DNA of 64,000 nt from CAYVVT01 sp964454335. Lineage in GTDB: Bacteria; Fidelibacterota; UBA8477; JABMPR01. Shown here piece by piece: positions 18,942 through 28,074 of this stretch. The notes under the pieces were generated by a model. The model worked only from the letters and a program-made list of their open reading frames with translations. It was not told the DNA's origin and did not search any database. How positions within the stretch are numbered: the stretch's first letter is position 1; each line of letters begins with the position of its first letter. The stretch lies in the NCBI GenBank assembly GCA_964454335.1, contig CAYVVT010000013.1, positions 1 to 64,000 on the forward strand, read 5' to 3'. Both the position numbers and the translations under genes were made by a program.

Positions 18942-19746
18942 CGCAGTCATCCTGGCCATTATCCAGGGTCTGACGGAATTCCTACCCGTCTCCAGCTCCG
19001 GTCATCTTGTGCTTGGAAAAGCACTTCTGGGGGGTGATGTCTTTCCCGACAGCATTGCATTTGAAGTTGTGGTGCACCTGGGCACCTTTCTGGCAGTGAT
19101 CTTTATTTTCTTCCAGGATATACGCAGATATCTTGGTGTATTTCTCACAAATCTGGGTTCACCGGCAAACATGCGTTCCGCTGCAATTACAGATTCGGAT
19201 TTCCGCTTCAGCCTGTTCATGCTGATTGGGATGATCCCGGCGGGAGTCATTGGAATACTGTTCCAGGACCAGATCACACATGCTTTCCAATCACCACTGC
19301 TGGTGGCAGTAACCCTGATCATCACAGGTCTCATGCTGCTGGCAACCAGATTCATTTCCAGGCAGCAGAGTGATCTGACAGCATGGAAAGCCACTCTTAT
19401 CGGATTGGCACAGGCTCTGGCTCTCCTACCCGGTATCTCACGTTCAGGCAGCACCATCTCAACAGCTCTGTTCCTGGGCATATCACAGGAACAGGCCGCC
19501 CGCTTCTCATTTCTCATGGTACTCCCGCTCATTGCAGCTGCCACAGGACTGGAAATCATGGATCTGCTGGAAGTTGGTGTCAGTCCACACGAGTGGAGCC
19601 TGCTGGTCATCGGCTTTGCCGTCTCCTTCATCGTCGGCTGGATAAGCCTCAAGTGGTTGCTGACACTGCTGAAAAAAGGCAAATTCCACTACTTCGCATG
19701 GTATTGTTTCGCCATTGCACTGTCCGCCTTCGTCTATTTTAACTAA
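18928..19746 (+). CDS. uppP: Undecaprenyl-diphosphatase UppP/BacA
   Basis: This 272-residue integral membrane protein carries the two family signatures, QGLTEFLPVSSSGHLVL (about residues 11-27) and LPGISRSGSTIST (about 166-178), and about seven or eight hydrophobic helices. It dephosphorylates undecaprenyl diphosphate to recycle the lipid carrier for peptidoglycan and polysaccharide assembly. It overlaps pgeF by 14 nt, and holA follows 9 nt later. Confidence 0.97.
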   Translation: MTILDAVILAIIQGLTEFLPVSSSGHLVLGKALLGGDVFPDSIAFEVVVHLGTFLAVIFIFFQDIRRYLGVFLTNLGSPANMRSAAITDSDFRFSLFMLIGMIPAGVIGILFQDQITHAFQSPLLVAVTLIITGLMLLATRFISRQQSDLTAWKATLIGLAQALALLPGISRSGSTISTALFLGISQEQAARFSFLMVLPLIAAATGLEIMDLLEVGVSPHEWSLLVIGFAVSFIVGWISLKWLLTLLKKGKFHYFAWYCFAIALSAFVYFN

Positions 19747-19755
19747 GTTGTCGGC

Positions 19756-20760
19756 ATGGCTAAACCAACCTATTTCGAGGATTATTCGGCAGCGATCAAA
19801 AACCTGAAATCTCAGGGCATATTGCCGCTCTATGTGGTCTCGGGTAGTGAGATCCTGCTCTTCCAGAAATTTGTTGAGGCGGTGAGGACACATTTCGAGA
19901 ATACCCATGGTCAAGCTGGAGAGATCGTCCAGCGCTGGGGTGTCGAGCTCCGCAATGTTGACGATTTTCGCGCCCTTGTCGGCGGTGGGGGATTGTTCAG
20001 CACGGCCACGCTGCTCATTGTCCATAATATTGAGAATGCTGGCCCGGGACTGAAAAAGTCTCTTGCGGCCCTGGTGAAGGATCTTCCTGAGAATACCCAT
20101 GTGATCCTCCGCTATGAAGGTGATTGGCGCAAGAAAGACTGGCTTGAGAAAGTGAAGAAACTGGGCCGGATCATCAACGTCGAGACACCATTTTCCAGTG
20201 AATTAAGGAGTATAGTAGTCCGTTTGGCAGCGCACCGGGAGTTGACGATCCAAAATTCAGCCGTAGATCATCTGATCCAGATCTCCGGTGGCGATCTGAG
20301 TATCATTGACCAGGAGATCGAGAAGATCTCACTGTATCTAAACGGTGCCGAGGCCAACATTTCGGAGGAGCATGTTAATCGCCTCAGCGGACTCACGGAA
20401 CACTCCAGGGCCGATGATTTTCTCACTGCCATTGATCACCGGGACCGCAAGGCGGCGATACAGGCCTTGAAGGAGATCTCACGCCAGGGAAACGAAAGCC
20501 TCCCATTTCTGGCCGTAGCATTCGGTAACCACATGACCAGGCTACGTCTCATGAAGGATTCCAGCCAGGATGCCAAAGCGTACCGAATGCCATACATACG
20601 TCCCCAACTGCAGCGTAGGATGGCCAAAGCGGCTGGTCTATACACAGAGGAAGAGCTCGAAGCAGCGCTTCTTGAACTTGCCCGGATCGACCGTGGTACC
20701 CGACTGGGAACCGAAGACATTTTAACTTCTTTTACACGTTGGGTGTCAAAGGTATTATAG
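19756..20760 (+). CDS. holA: DNA polymerase III subunit delta
   Basis: This 334-residue HolA-family clamp-loader protein is of normal length. Recognisable segments are the N-terminal PLYVVSGSEILLFQKFVEAV, the GGGLFSTATLLIVHNIENA segment and the later DLSIIDQEIEKISLYL. The GxxGxGKS site is absent, as expected for delta. The C-terminal collar domain (about 215-334) ends in a short basic tail. The ECF sigma gene starts 3 nt after its stop. Confidence 0.92.
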   Translation: MAKPTYFEDYSAAIKNLKSQGILPLYVVSGSEILLFQKFVEAVRTHFENTHGQAGEIVQRWGVELRNVDDFRALVGGGGLFSTATLLIVHNIENAGPGLKKSLAALVKDLPENTHVILRYEGDWRKKDWLEKVKKLGRIINVETPFSSELRSIVVRLAAHRELTIQNSAVDHLIQISGGDLSIIDQEIEKISLYLNGAEANISEEHVNRLSGLTEHSRADDFLTAIDHRDRKAAIQALKEISRQGNESLPFLAVAFGNHMTRLRLMKDSSQDAKAYRMPYIRPQLQRRMAKAAGLYTEEELEAALLELARIDRGTRLGTEDILTSFTRWVSKVL

Positions 20761-20763
20761 ACC

Positions 20764-21345
20764 ATGACGGCTGAAGAACCCACCAGACTGACAGACGAGC
20801 AACTCATTGCAAAATTCCAGGCAGGGGAGGAGTCGGCATTCATTGAGTTGGTGGATCGCTACAAGGATCGCCTGCTCAATTTCGTATATCGATTCATCAA
20901 CGAGATAGAAGAAGCAGAAGACATCGTTCAGGAGACCTTCCTTAAGGTTTATAAGAATCGGCACGCCTATCGGGAGATCGCCAAATTCTCCACCTGGATC
21001 TATACCATCGCCGGCAACCTAGCCAGGTCTGAATTGCGTAAGCGCAAGAGACGCCAGACATATGCCATGAGCGACCTGGGCTACGAGGACCGAGAATTCA
21101 ATCCCGTTGATACGGACGCACAACCAGAAGACGTTGTTTTTAATGAATATACAGGCGATGAGATACAGAACGCAATCCGCAGTCTCAGTGAGCCTTTTAA
21201 AACCATAATAATTTTGCGGGATATCCAGGAACTTTCCTACGAAGATATCAGTACAATACTCGACATCCCGATGGGGACAGTCAAATCGCGGGTCAATCGA
21301 GCCCGATTGAAATTGCAAGGGATGTTGAAACATCTAAAGGAGTAA
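20764..21345 (+). CDS. ECF RNA polymerase sigma factor
   Basis: This 193-residue sigma-70 family protein has region 2 (about 12-85: LLNFVYRFINEIEEAEDIVQ-ETFLKVY, FSTWIYTIAGNLARSELRKRKR) and region 4 (about 130-190: RDIQELSYEDISTILDIPMG, TVKSRVNRARLKLQ). No region 3 is present, so it is extracytoplasmic-function type, close to the RpoE/SigW group. An anti-sigma factor follows 54 nt downstream, the standard arrangement. No autoregulated promoter was identified with confidence. Confidence 0.95.
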   Translation: MTAEEPTRLTDEQLIAKFQAGEESAFIELVDRYKDRLLNFVYRFINEIEEAEDIVQETFLKVYKNRHAYREIAKFSTWIYTIAGNLARSELRKRKRRQTYAMSDLGYEDREFNPVDTDAQPEDVVFNEYTGDEIQNAIRSLSEPFKTIIILRDIQELSYEDISTILDIPMGTVKSRVNRARLKLQGMLKHLKE

Positions 21346-21399
21346 ATAGAAGAACTCTTGCTAAGGTAGAACCATTTATACATTAAGGGATTGGGAAAG

Positions 21400-21924
21400 A
21401 TGCAAATGCTAGAGTGTAGTGATGTCCAGGAACGCTATTCCGGTTATTACGAAAAAACACTACCACCAGAAGAATTGAGGCTCGTGGAAGAACACCTCGC
21501 TGATTGTCCACTCTGCCAGACCATTTTTAAACAGCTTTCCGGAATCCTTTCCCAGATCCATAGCTTACCCCGCCCCAGAACCTCCGCCGATTTCAATGAA
21601 AAACTCCTGAACCGTATCCGCCAAGGTGAAAACCGCACGTTCTGGTCGCGCATTTATGCTTCTCCTGTTACCAGAATAGGCAGCTATGCCGCTGCCGCAG
21701 GGCTTGTGATCGCGCTGCTGTTCACCCAGTGGATGGAACCGGTCATGCCCGGTGGTGACTCTGTTCCAGGAATTGCACTAACACCCCAGGGCGATCCTGA
21801 GGGCCCCGTGCTGGCCGAAGAAAGCGATACGGGTCAGACCGACATGAATGATAGCCTGAACCTCCAGGATCCTGCACAGTATATCGACCCGAACAAACTC
21901 CAATTGGTTAACGATAACCGCTGA
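21400..21924 (+). CDS. Zinc-finger anti-sigma factor
   Basis: This 174-residue protein has an N-terminal anti-sigma zinc-binding domain (LECSDVQERYSGYYE, then H-L-A-D-C-P-L-C) with the H-x3-C-x2-C pattern. A linker and one transmembrane helix (about 93-110, YAAAAGLVIALLFTQWM) lead to an acidic periplasmic tail. It should hold the sigma factor encoded just upstream at the inner membrane. The ATG at 21400 is preferred over the TTG at 21391 because AAGGGA lies at suitable spacing. Confidence 0.9.
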   Translation: MQMLECSDVQERYSGYYEKTLPPEELRLVEEHLADCPLCQTIFKQLSGILSQIHSLPRPRTSADFNEKLLNRIRQGENRTFWSRIYASPVTRIGSYAAAAGLVIALLFTQWMEPVMPGGDSVPGIALTPQGDPEGPVLAEESDTGQTDMNDSLNLQDPAQYIDPNKLQLVNDNR

Positions 21925-21947
21925 ACAATTCCCTTAATCACCTCTAG

Positions 21948-21985
21948 AAGCCCTGTTTACCAGTTGGTAGACTAGGGTTTGATTT
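21948..21985 (+). terminator. Hairpin, possible terminator after the sigma/anti-sigma pair
   Basis: AAGCCCTGTTTACC (21948-21961) pairs with GGTAGACTAGGGTTT (21966-21980) around an AGTT loop, with one bulged T. It is followed only by a short T-rich stretch (GATTTCTC), so termination may be weak or factor-assisted. The next gene starts about 105 nt further on. Confidence 0.5.
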
Positions 21986-22090
21986 CTCAAACATGACCTA
22001 TAACTTTCGGTTCAATTCGCGACACACTTCCGCCTGATGCGCCATGATTGTCGCTAATTCACGGTGGAGCCTTGAACAAGGGTAGACAGG

Positions 22091-23602
22091 ATGAATGTGA
22101 CGAATCTCGACCTTGCCAATCTGGATGCGAAACCTTACTTCAAACGACAGGTCCGAAACCTTCTCAAACTCATGATCTCCAGTACTGCGGCTGTCGCAGC
22201 ATCCTTCTACAACCGCCAGTCTCCATTTACAGCTAAACTCATACAAGCTCATCCCGCCCGACATCCCTTGTTCCCGGATGAGATCAGCGTTGAAGACAGC
22301 CTGATGAAAACGGCTGAAACCATTGCAGGTGAAGAGCTGCGACTCATCACTGGTGAGGATCTGGAACCACTCTTTGCCGTATCCGGTAAAGCCGGTAGTC
22401 TCCTGATCCTGCCTGTTTCTGATGGCAAGCAACTCGCCGGATTCGTTATGGTTATCACAGATAAGGGCAAGGTCCTGACCGAGGAGGAGATCGTCACCTG
22501 TACGGGGATTTCGAACAATATCAAGGATGCTGCCTTCAGTGCCAATCTGCTAGAGAAGTACAAAGAACGAAATGACCACCTCTCTATCATGTTGGAGGTA
22601 AATACCCACCTGAACGTAGCCGCCACCAAAACAGATTTCCTCTCTGAGATCTCTCGGTTTGGGCGTTATTTCATCAATTTTGACCGGGCGGTGCTGACCC
22701 TGAGACCGGAAGATACGCCGGAGTATTTCGTCATTGACTCCATCGAAGGCGGAGAAGCGGATCTGAAGCAGGAATTACCCTATCCAATCTACCGTTCACT
22801 TGTGAGCCAGGTTATAACAACTGGACGTCATCAGGTGTATAAGCAAACCGACTCAGAAGTCCCCGACGGTATCTATCGGGATGGAGATCTGGAAGATTAC
22901 CCCTATGTGCAGACCATCGCATTTCCATTAGCCAAGATAGAGAACGGTCCTGGAGCATTGGTCCTGGAAGCTGAAAGGGCACTCAAGATCAAAGACGTTG
23001 ACATGAACATCTTCGAGATGATCAGTCTCAGTCTGGGTGCAGCATTGAACAGATTCAGCTTGTACGAACGTCTGAATAATTATGCCAGTATCGATACCCT
23101 GACGCGTCTGTATAATCTGCGAGCCTTGAAACAACGTTTCGAGGAGGAACTGTCCAGGGCTCAACGCTACCAGACCAATCTGGCTATTCTGTTCCTGGAC
23201 CTTGATAAGTTCAAGCGCGTCAATGACACCCACGGTCATCTCATGGGTGACTATGTCCTGCGGGAGACGGCCCGTCTTATCAAGGAGTCCGTTCGTACCG
23301 CTGATATCGTGGGACGCTATGGTGGTGAGGAATTTGTGGTCATCATGATCAATACTGATGCAGAATCCTGCCGGCCGAGTGCCGACCGAATTGCCAGTGC
23401 CATCAGAGAATTCAATTTTGAGATGAACGATGTACAGTTGAACAGCAAGATCAGCATTGGAGTTTCTGAATTCCCCAGCGACGGTACTGAGATGGAAGAT
23501 CTGATCCAGGCTGCCGACGCAGCCATGTACACTGCGAAGCGAAATGGCGGCGATCAGGTTATCAGGTATGAAGACGGAATGGTACCTAAATCGAAACCTT
23601 GA
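22091..23602 (+). CDS. GAF-GGDEF diguanylate cyclase
   Basis: This 503-residue cytoplasmic protein has no visible membrane helix. A GAF-like sensory region covers about 160-325 after a divergent N-terminal GAF-like part. The GGDEF domain (about 335-495) has the active site GGEEF near residue 411, the DLDKFKRVNDTHGH metal/substrate segment and an inhibitory I-site RTAD exactly five residues before GGEEF. It should make c-di-GMP from GTP with product inhibition. The long (about 165 nt) upstream gap suggests its own promoter. The NhaC-type gene overlaps its stop. Confidence 0.93.
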   Translation: MNVTNLDLANLDAKPYFKRQVRNLLKLMISSTAAVAASFYNRQSPFTAKLIQAHPARHPLFPDEISVEDSLMKTAETIAGEELRLITGEDLEPLFAVSGKAGSLLILPVSDGKQLAGFVMVITDKGKVLTEEEIVTCTGISNNIKDAAFSANLLEKYKERNDHLSIMLEVNTHLNVAATKTDFLSEISRFGRYFINFDRAVLTLRPEDTPEYFVIDSIEGGEADLKQELPYPIYRSLVSQVITTGRHQVYKQTDSEVPDGIYRDGDLEDYPYVQTIAFPLAKIENGPGALVLEAERALKIKDVDMNIFEMISLSLGAALNRFSLYERLNNYASIDTLTRLYNLRALKQRFEEELSRAQRYQTNLAILFLDLDKFKRVNDTHGHLMGDYVLRETARLIKESVRTADIVGRYGGEEFVVIMINTDAESCRPSADRIASAIREFNFEMNDVQLNSKISIGVSEFPSDGTEMEDLIQAADAAMYTAKRNGGDQVIRYEDGMVPKSKP

Positions 23603-25515
23603 TCGTCAGCAAATCGTTGAGAAATCATTTTCCATCCTCTCTGCTTTTCCTCCTGGCTCTCTGGGCCTCGCCTCTCGTTGCATTCGATTTTGATGTGCAG
23701 GACCTGATACTCGCCCGTGTACCGGCGGAGGTCTCTTGGTCAGGATTGGATCCCACCAGCCTTTCACTGGGAACCTACCTGCATGGTGGATTGGATGGTC
23801 CTGTAGTACTACAGTCGGAAAATGGGACCTTTGAGCTCCGGATAGTCCCTGGCACGCTCCTGGAAGTACGTAGCGGAGCAGACATCCTGGCCTCAGTGAC
23901 GCCACATGTCATCCCTGGCTGGCTCAGCCTGATCCCGCCACTGCTGGCCATCGTATTGGCCCTGGTCACCAAGGAAATGCTCCTGGCTCTTTTTTCCGGG
24001 ATCTGGATCGGAGTTACGGCAATGGCTGCCTACAATCCGGTCAAAGGATTCCTGCATTCACTTGATGGTTACATTGTTAACACCCTTGCGGACCCTGGAC
24101 ATGCAACCATCCTGCTGTTCACCTTCGGCTTCGGTGGGCTCATTGGTCTCATCCAGCGCAACGGGGGTCTGGCAGGCATTGTAGCAATCGCCGCCCGCTA
24201 TGCCCGGACCAGGCGCAGCGGGCAACTCGCCACAGCCTTTATGGGCTTGTTTGTCTTCTTCGATGATTATGCCAATAGTCTCCTGGTGGGAAATACCATG
24301 CGGCCTTTCACGGACAGGTTGCGGATCTCCCGCGAGAAACTCTCATACATCGTCGATTCAACCGCGGCGCCAGTGGCCAGCATCGGTCTAATCAGCACCT
24401 GGATCGTATTTGCCATGTCCCTTCTGGATGGGCAGCTGAAAGTGCTGGGTATCCAGGCCAATGCCTATCTTATTTTCCTGTTATCCATTCCATTCAGCTT
24501 CTATGCGATACTGGCCATCTCCTTCGTAATCATGAATGCCATCCAGCGTCGGGAATATGGTCCCATGTATCAGGCTGAACTCCGCGCCATTCAGGAAGGC
24601 AAAGTACTGCGGGACGGCGCCAACCCACTGTCCGATGATTCCCTGTTGAGAAAAACCATTCCACAGGATATTCCACATCGCTGGTATAACGCCGTTGTCC
24701 CGATTCTTACAGTCATCGTCATGACCATGGGAGGCATGATCATCACCGGGATGCCGGATGAGATCCCGGAAGGATTGACCGGCCTGCAGAAGATCCTGCT
24801 GATCATGGACGGAACTGACTCCTCCCAGGCACTGCTATGGGCCAGTTTCATATCCGCTACTCTGGCGGTTGTCATGATCCTGGGTCAGCGTCTCATGAAG
24901 GTCAAAGCAATTCTGGAGAGCTGGTTCGAAGGGGCTCGTACAATGTTCCTGGCCTGCATCATTCTGATCCTGGCCTGGACTCTGGGAAGCGTTTGTACCG
25001 ATATTCATACTGCTGATTTCATCGTTCACTACACCCAGGATCTGGTCACCGCCGGGATGCTGCCCACGCTGACATTTCTCATTGCAGCCGCCATCAGTTT
25101 TGCCACCGGGACCTCATTCGGTACAATGTCAATTCTCGTTCCCCTCATCATCCCGCTGTCAGTCGAACTGCAGGGGGATATCAACAATATCCTGTTCTGG
25201 GCAACGTTCGCTGCCATCATCAGTGGCTCAACCTTTGGAGATCACTGTTCACCCATTTCCGATACGACAATCCTGTCGTCACTTGCTTCCGGTGCGGATA
25301 ACGTGGATCATGTTTCGACGCAACTGCCCTATGCTCTGACAGCAGGACTGGCTGCAGTTCTCTTTGGATATGTCCCATTGGGCATATTCCCCAATATGCC
25401 GTATTGGTCGGTAATTCTTTTATATTGTGTGAGTTTCCCGATCCTGTGGGCAATTCTGCGGTTTTATGGTAAACCCCTGCCCAGACGTGTGAACACCGTC
25501 CTCGATGAGGCGTAA
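23599..25515 (+). CDS. NhaC-family Na+/H+ antiporter-like transporter with exported N-terminal domain
   Basis: This 638-residue membrane protein contains the family motifs TFGFGGLIGLIQRNGGLAG, DDYANSLLVGNTMRPF, TGTSFGTMSILVPLIIP and GSTFGDHCSPISDTTILSS, over about 11-12 helices starting near residue 112. Unusually, a signal-peptide-like segment (about 1-28) and a roughly 80-residue beta-rich domain precede the transporter and should lie in the periplasm. It starts with TTG in a TTGA overlap with the GGDEF gene. Substrate could be Na+/H+ or an organic ion. The family is sure; the ion is not. Confidence 0.88.
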   Translation: MIVSKSLRNHFPSSLLFLLALWASPLVAFDFDVQDLILARVPAEVSWSGLDPTSLSLGTYLHGGLDGPVVLQSENGTFELRIVPGTLLEVRSGADILASVTPHVIPGWLSLIPPLLAIVLALVTKEMLLALFSGIWIGVTAMAAYNPVKGFLHSLDGYIVNTLADPGHATILLFTFGFGGLIGLIQRNGGLAGIVAIAARYARTRRSGQLATAFMGLFVFFDDYANSLLVGNTMRPFTDRLRISREKLSYIVDSTAAPVASIGLISTWIVFAMSLLDGQLKVLGIQANAYLIFLLSIPFSFYAILAISFVIMNAIQRREYGPMYQAELRAIQEGKVLRDGANPLSDDSLLRKTIPQDIPHRWYNAVVPILTVIVMTMGGMIITGMPDEIPEGLTGLQKILLIMDGTDSSQALLWASFISATLAVVMILGQRLMKVKAILESWFEGARTMFLACIILILAWTLGSVCTDIHTADFIVHYTQDLVTAGMLPTLTFLIAAAISFATGTSFGTMSILVPLIIPLSVELQGDINNILFWATFAAIISGSTFGDHCSPISDTTILSSLASGADNVDHVSTQLPYALTAGLAAVLFGYVPLGIFPNMPYWSVILLYCVSFPILWAILRFYGKPLPRRVNTVLDEA

Positions 25516-25521
25516 AACAGC

Positions 25522-27081
25522 ATGATGAAGCGCATACTCATATTCATACTCGTGGTATTCAGTACCGCCTGGAGTGCCCAGCGATATTCCGCCCTGGCAG
25601 ACGAGATCCGCAAATATGATACGCGGGCCATTGATGCCTACATGCAGGGGATGGCCTACGAGGCAGCCGGCGAACTCGAAGATGCCCTTGAGGCCTACCG
25701 CCGGGCCGCCAGTTTCGATCCCAGTTCACCCGATATCTTCTATGCCATGGCCCGGCTTCTACTCCAGCTCCAACAGGAGGACGAGGGTCGTGAAGCACTG
25801 AAAAAACTTATTCAGCTTGAGCCGACACACATGGAAGGGCTGCAATTGCTTGGTGAGATTGCCAGAGCACACGGTCACCTCCCTGAGGCCATGGGCTACT
25901 TCCATCGCATTCTGGAACTTGACGATCGCAGCGAATATGCATTGATACAGCTGGCCGACACCTACCAGGCGCTGGGTGATTCCCTCCAGGAGGCAGATTA
26001 TCTCGTGAAGCTGTGGGAGGTGAACAATGACCGCCTCAATGCTTTGAGACGGGCGGAAATGATCCTGCTGAACGCTAAACAGTACGATCGTATCATTGAG
26101 CTGTACGATAAGCTCATCAAACGCATGCCCGACAACGTGGAACTGGTGGACCGACAGATCCGCCTTTATCTGGGCATGAATCGCTTCTTTGACGCCGAAG
26201 CTCTCATGGACTCCCTGATTGCAGTGACACCCTGGTCACTCGATTTCCACGGAATGAAAACAGATCTGGTCAAGGCCATGCACGGTGAGATCGCGGCGAT
26301 CGACTACCTGAAGAAGGTAGTACTGGATTACCCGGACGCCTGGCAGCTGCAGCTGAAACTGGGGCAACTGCTGATCGATGCCGGGGAATCGATCAACGCC
26401 CGAAACGTTATCAAGGACCTGTTGATCGCAAGACCGGATATCTCCAATGCTGTTTCCATGCTGGTCTTTACATACCTGGACGTAGATGACCTCGATGGGG
26501 CATTACAGGTACTCAGGGATTACATCCCCGCCTTCCCGGAAAACTTCTTCCTGCATCGTCTCATGGGCAGCATTCTTCACGACCTGGCCATCCGTGATCA
26601 GGATTCCACGCTATTCGAGCAGGCACTGGCCATCCAGCGCCGTGCCCTGGTACTGAACCCGGAAGATCAGCAGACACTCCACCTGCTGGCCAATACCCTG
26701 GAACAATACGGCGCCATAGGCGAGGTGATGACGGTTTACGAACATCTCCTCGAGCTCTATCCCAGGGATGATCTGGCCCTGAATAACTATGCCTACATGC
26801 TGGCTGAACAAAGTAGTGATGAGGGTGTCCTGCGAGAAGCCGGGGACATGGTGGAGCGTGCCCTGAGTATCAATCCGCAGAGTGCCCCTTACCTGGATAC
26901 CGCCGGCTGGATCTATTTTAAGCTGGGGCATATTCAGCTGGCCCGAGAGTTCATACAACGGTCGTTGGAGATCGAGCCGGACAACGTTGAAGTGCTGCGT
27001 CATATGGGTCAGATCCTGGAATTCATGGGTAAAAGCAACGAGGCCTATGTGTACTATCTGCGGGCAGATAAGCTCGAGTAG
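25522..27081 (+). CDS. Exported TPR-repeat protein
   Basis: This 519-residue protein has a signal peptide (about 1-19, TAWSAQ). It is then almost entirely tetratricopeptide repeats (for example AYMQGMAYEAAGELEDALEA, and near the C-terminus PYLDTAGWIYFKLGHIQLAR), perhaps 11-13 units. Such proteins scaffold envelope complexes. It is 6 nt after the NhaC-type gene and 38 nt ahead of the polysaccharide cluster, whose export it might serve; that is inference. No enzymatic domain is seen. Confidence 0.88.
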   Translation: MMKRILIFILVVFSTAWSAQRYSALADEIRKYDTRAIDAYMQGMAYEAAGELEDALEAYRRAASFDPSSPDIFYAMARLLLQLQQEDEGREALKKLIQLEPTHMEGLQLLGEIARAHGHLPEAMGYFHRILELDDRSEYALIQLADTYQALGDSLQEADYLVKLWEVNNDRLNALRRAEMILLNAKQYDRIIELYDKLIKRMPDNVELVDRQIRLYLGMNRFFDAEALMDSLIAVTPWSLDFHGMKTDLVKAMHGEIAAIDYLKKVVLDYPDAWQLQLKLGQLLIDAGESINARNVIKDLLIARPDISNAVSMLVFTYLDVDDLDGALQVLRDYIPAFPENFFLHRLMGSILHDLAIRDQDSTLFEQALAIQRRALVLNPEDQQTLHLLANTLEQYGAIGEVMTVYEHLLELYPRDDLALNNYAYMLAEQSSDEGVLREAGDMVERALSINPQSAPYLDTAGWIYFKLGHIQLAREFIQRSLEIEPDNVEVLRHMGQILEFMGKSNEAYVYYLRADKLE

Positions 27082-27119
27082 GCACTGCGGTCAGATATTG
27101 AGAAACTGAGGGAAAGAAT

Positions 27120-28058
27120 TTGAGTCAGATCAGTGTCGTAATTCCGCTATTGAATGAGGAAGAATCCCTAGTAGAGCTGTATTCCCAGATCAAGAGCGCA
27201 CTTGATCCAAGCCTCTACGAATTTGAAATCCTGTTCATCGATGATGGCAGTAGTGATAAATCGGGGGAGATCATTCTCGAAATGGCACGCACGGACTCCC
27301 GGGTGAAGGCCATCCGCTTCCAACGCAACTACGGTAAAGCTGCGGCGTTGAACACCGGCTTCAGGCGGGCGGAAGGTGATTTCGTCATGACCATGGATGC
27401 CGATCTGCAGGATGATCCTGCAGAGATCATTCCCATGGTGGAAACCCTTGACGCAGAGTGGGATATGGTCTCAGGCTGGAAGAAAGTACGCCATGATCCA
27501 GTGGGTAAACGCTGGCCATCCAAATTTTTCAACTTTGTCGTTGGACGAATGTCCGGGATCCATATTCATGATTTCAACTGTGGTCTGAAAGCCTACAAGC
27601 AGCGCGTGGTGAAGAACATCGAGCTATATGGCGAGCTGCATCGTTTCATTCCCGTACTGGCCAAGCAGCGTGGTTTTACCTGTACAGAGAAAGTGGTGGA
27701 ACACCACGCCCGGAAGTATGGGCATTCCAAGTACGGCATCAGCAGGATGTTCTCAGGTTTCTTCGATCTGCTCACCGTATCCTTCTTGGGCAGGTATCTC
27801 AAGAAACCCATGCATTTCTTCGGGCTACTGGGACTTCTCATCGGCCTCATCGGATTCGGTATTCTGCTCTACCTGGGTATTCAGTGGTTCAGGCAGTATT
27901 TCTTCGAAACGGGACAATGGATCGGGAATCGCCCGATATTCTATATTGGCATCCTTCTGAGTATTATCGGTGGGCAATTCATCTCCATGGGCTTGCTTGG
28001 TGAATTGATCACCAGTACAACTCGGCGGGAAGAACCCGTGATTCGCGATAACGAATAG
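27120..28058 (+). CDS. Family 2 glycosyltransferase, polyprenyl-phosphate sugar type with two C-terminal helices
   Basis: This 312-residue GT-A protein (SVVIPLLNEEESLVELYSQI, FIDDGSSDKS, MTMDADLQDDP) has two transmembrane helices near residues 225-252 and 272-295. This is the GtrB/DPM1-like form that transfers a sugar from a nucleotide to polyprenyl phosphate at the inner membrane. The TTG start is favoured by the GAGGGAAAG site at normal spacing. It opens the polysaccharide cluster. Confidence 0.92.
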   Translation: MSQISVVIPLLNEEESLVELYSQIKSALDPSLYEFEILFIDDGSSDKSGEIILEMARTDSRVKAIRFQRNYGKAAALNTGFRRAEGDFVMTMDADLQDDPAEIIPMVETLDAEWDMVSGWKKVRHDPVGKRWPSKFFNFVVGRMSGIHIHDFNCGLKAYKQRVVKNIELYGELHRFIPVLAKQRGFTCTEKVVEHHARKYGHSKYGISRMFSGFFDLLTVSFLGRYLKKPMHFFGLLGLLIGLIGFGILLYLGIQWFRQYFFETGQWIGNRPIFYIGILLSIIGGQFISMGLLGELITSTTRREEPVIRDNE

Positions 28059-28074
28059 CTCCGGATAAACAAAC

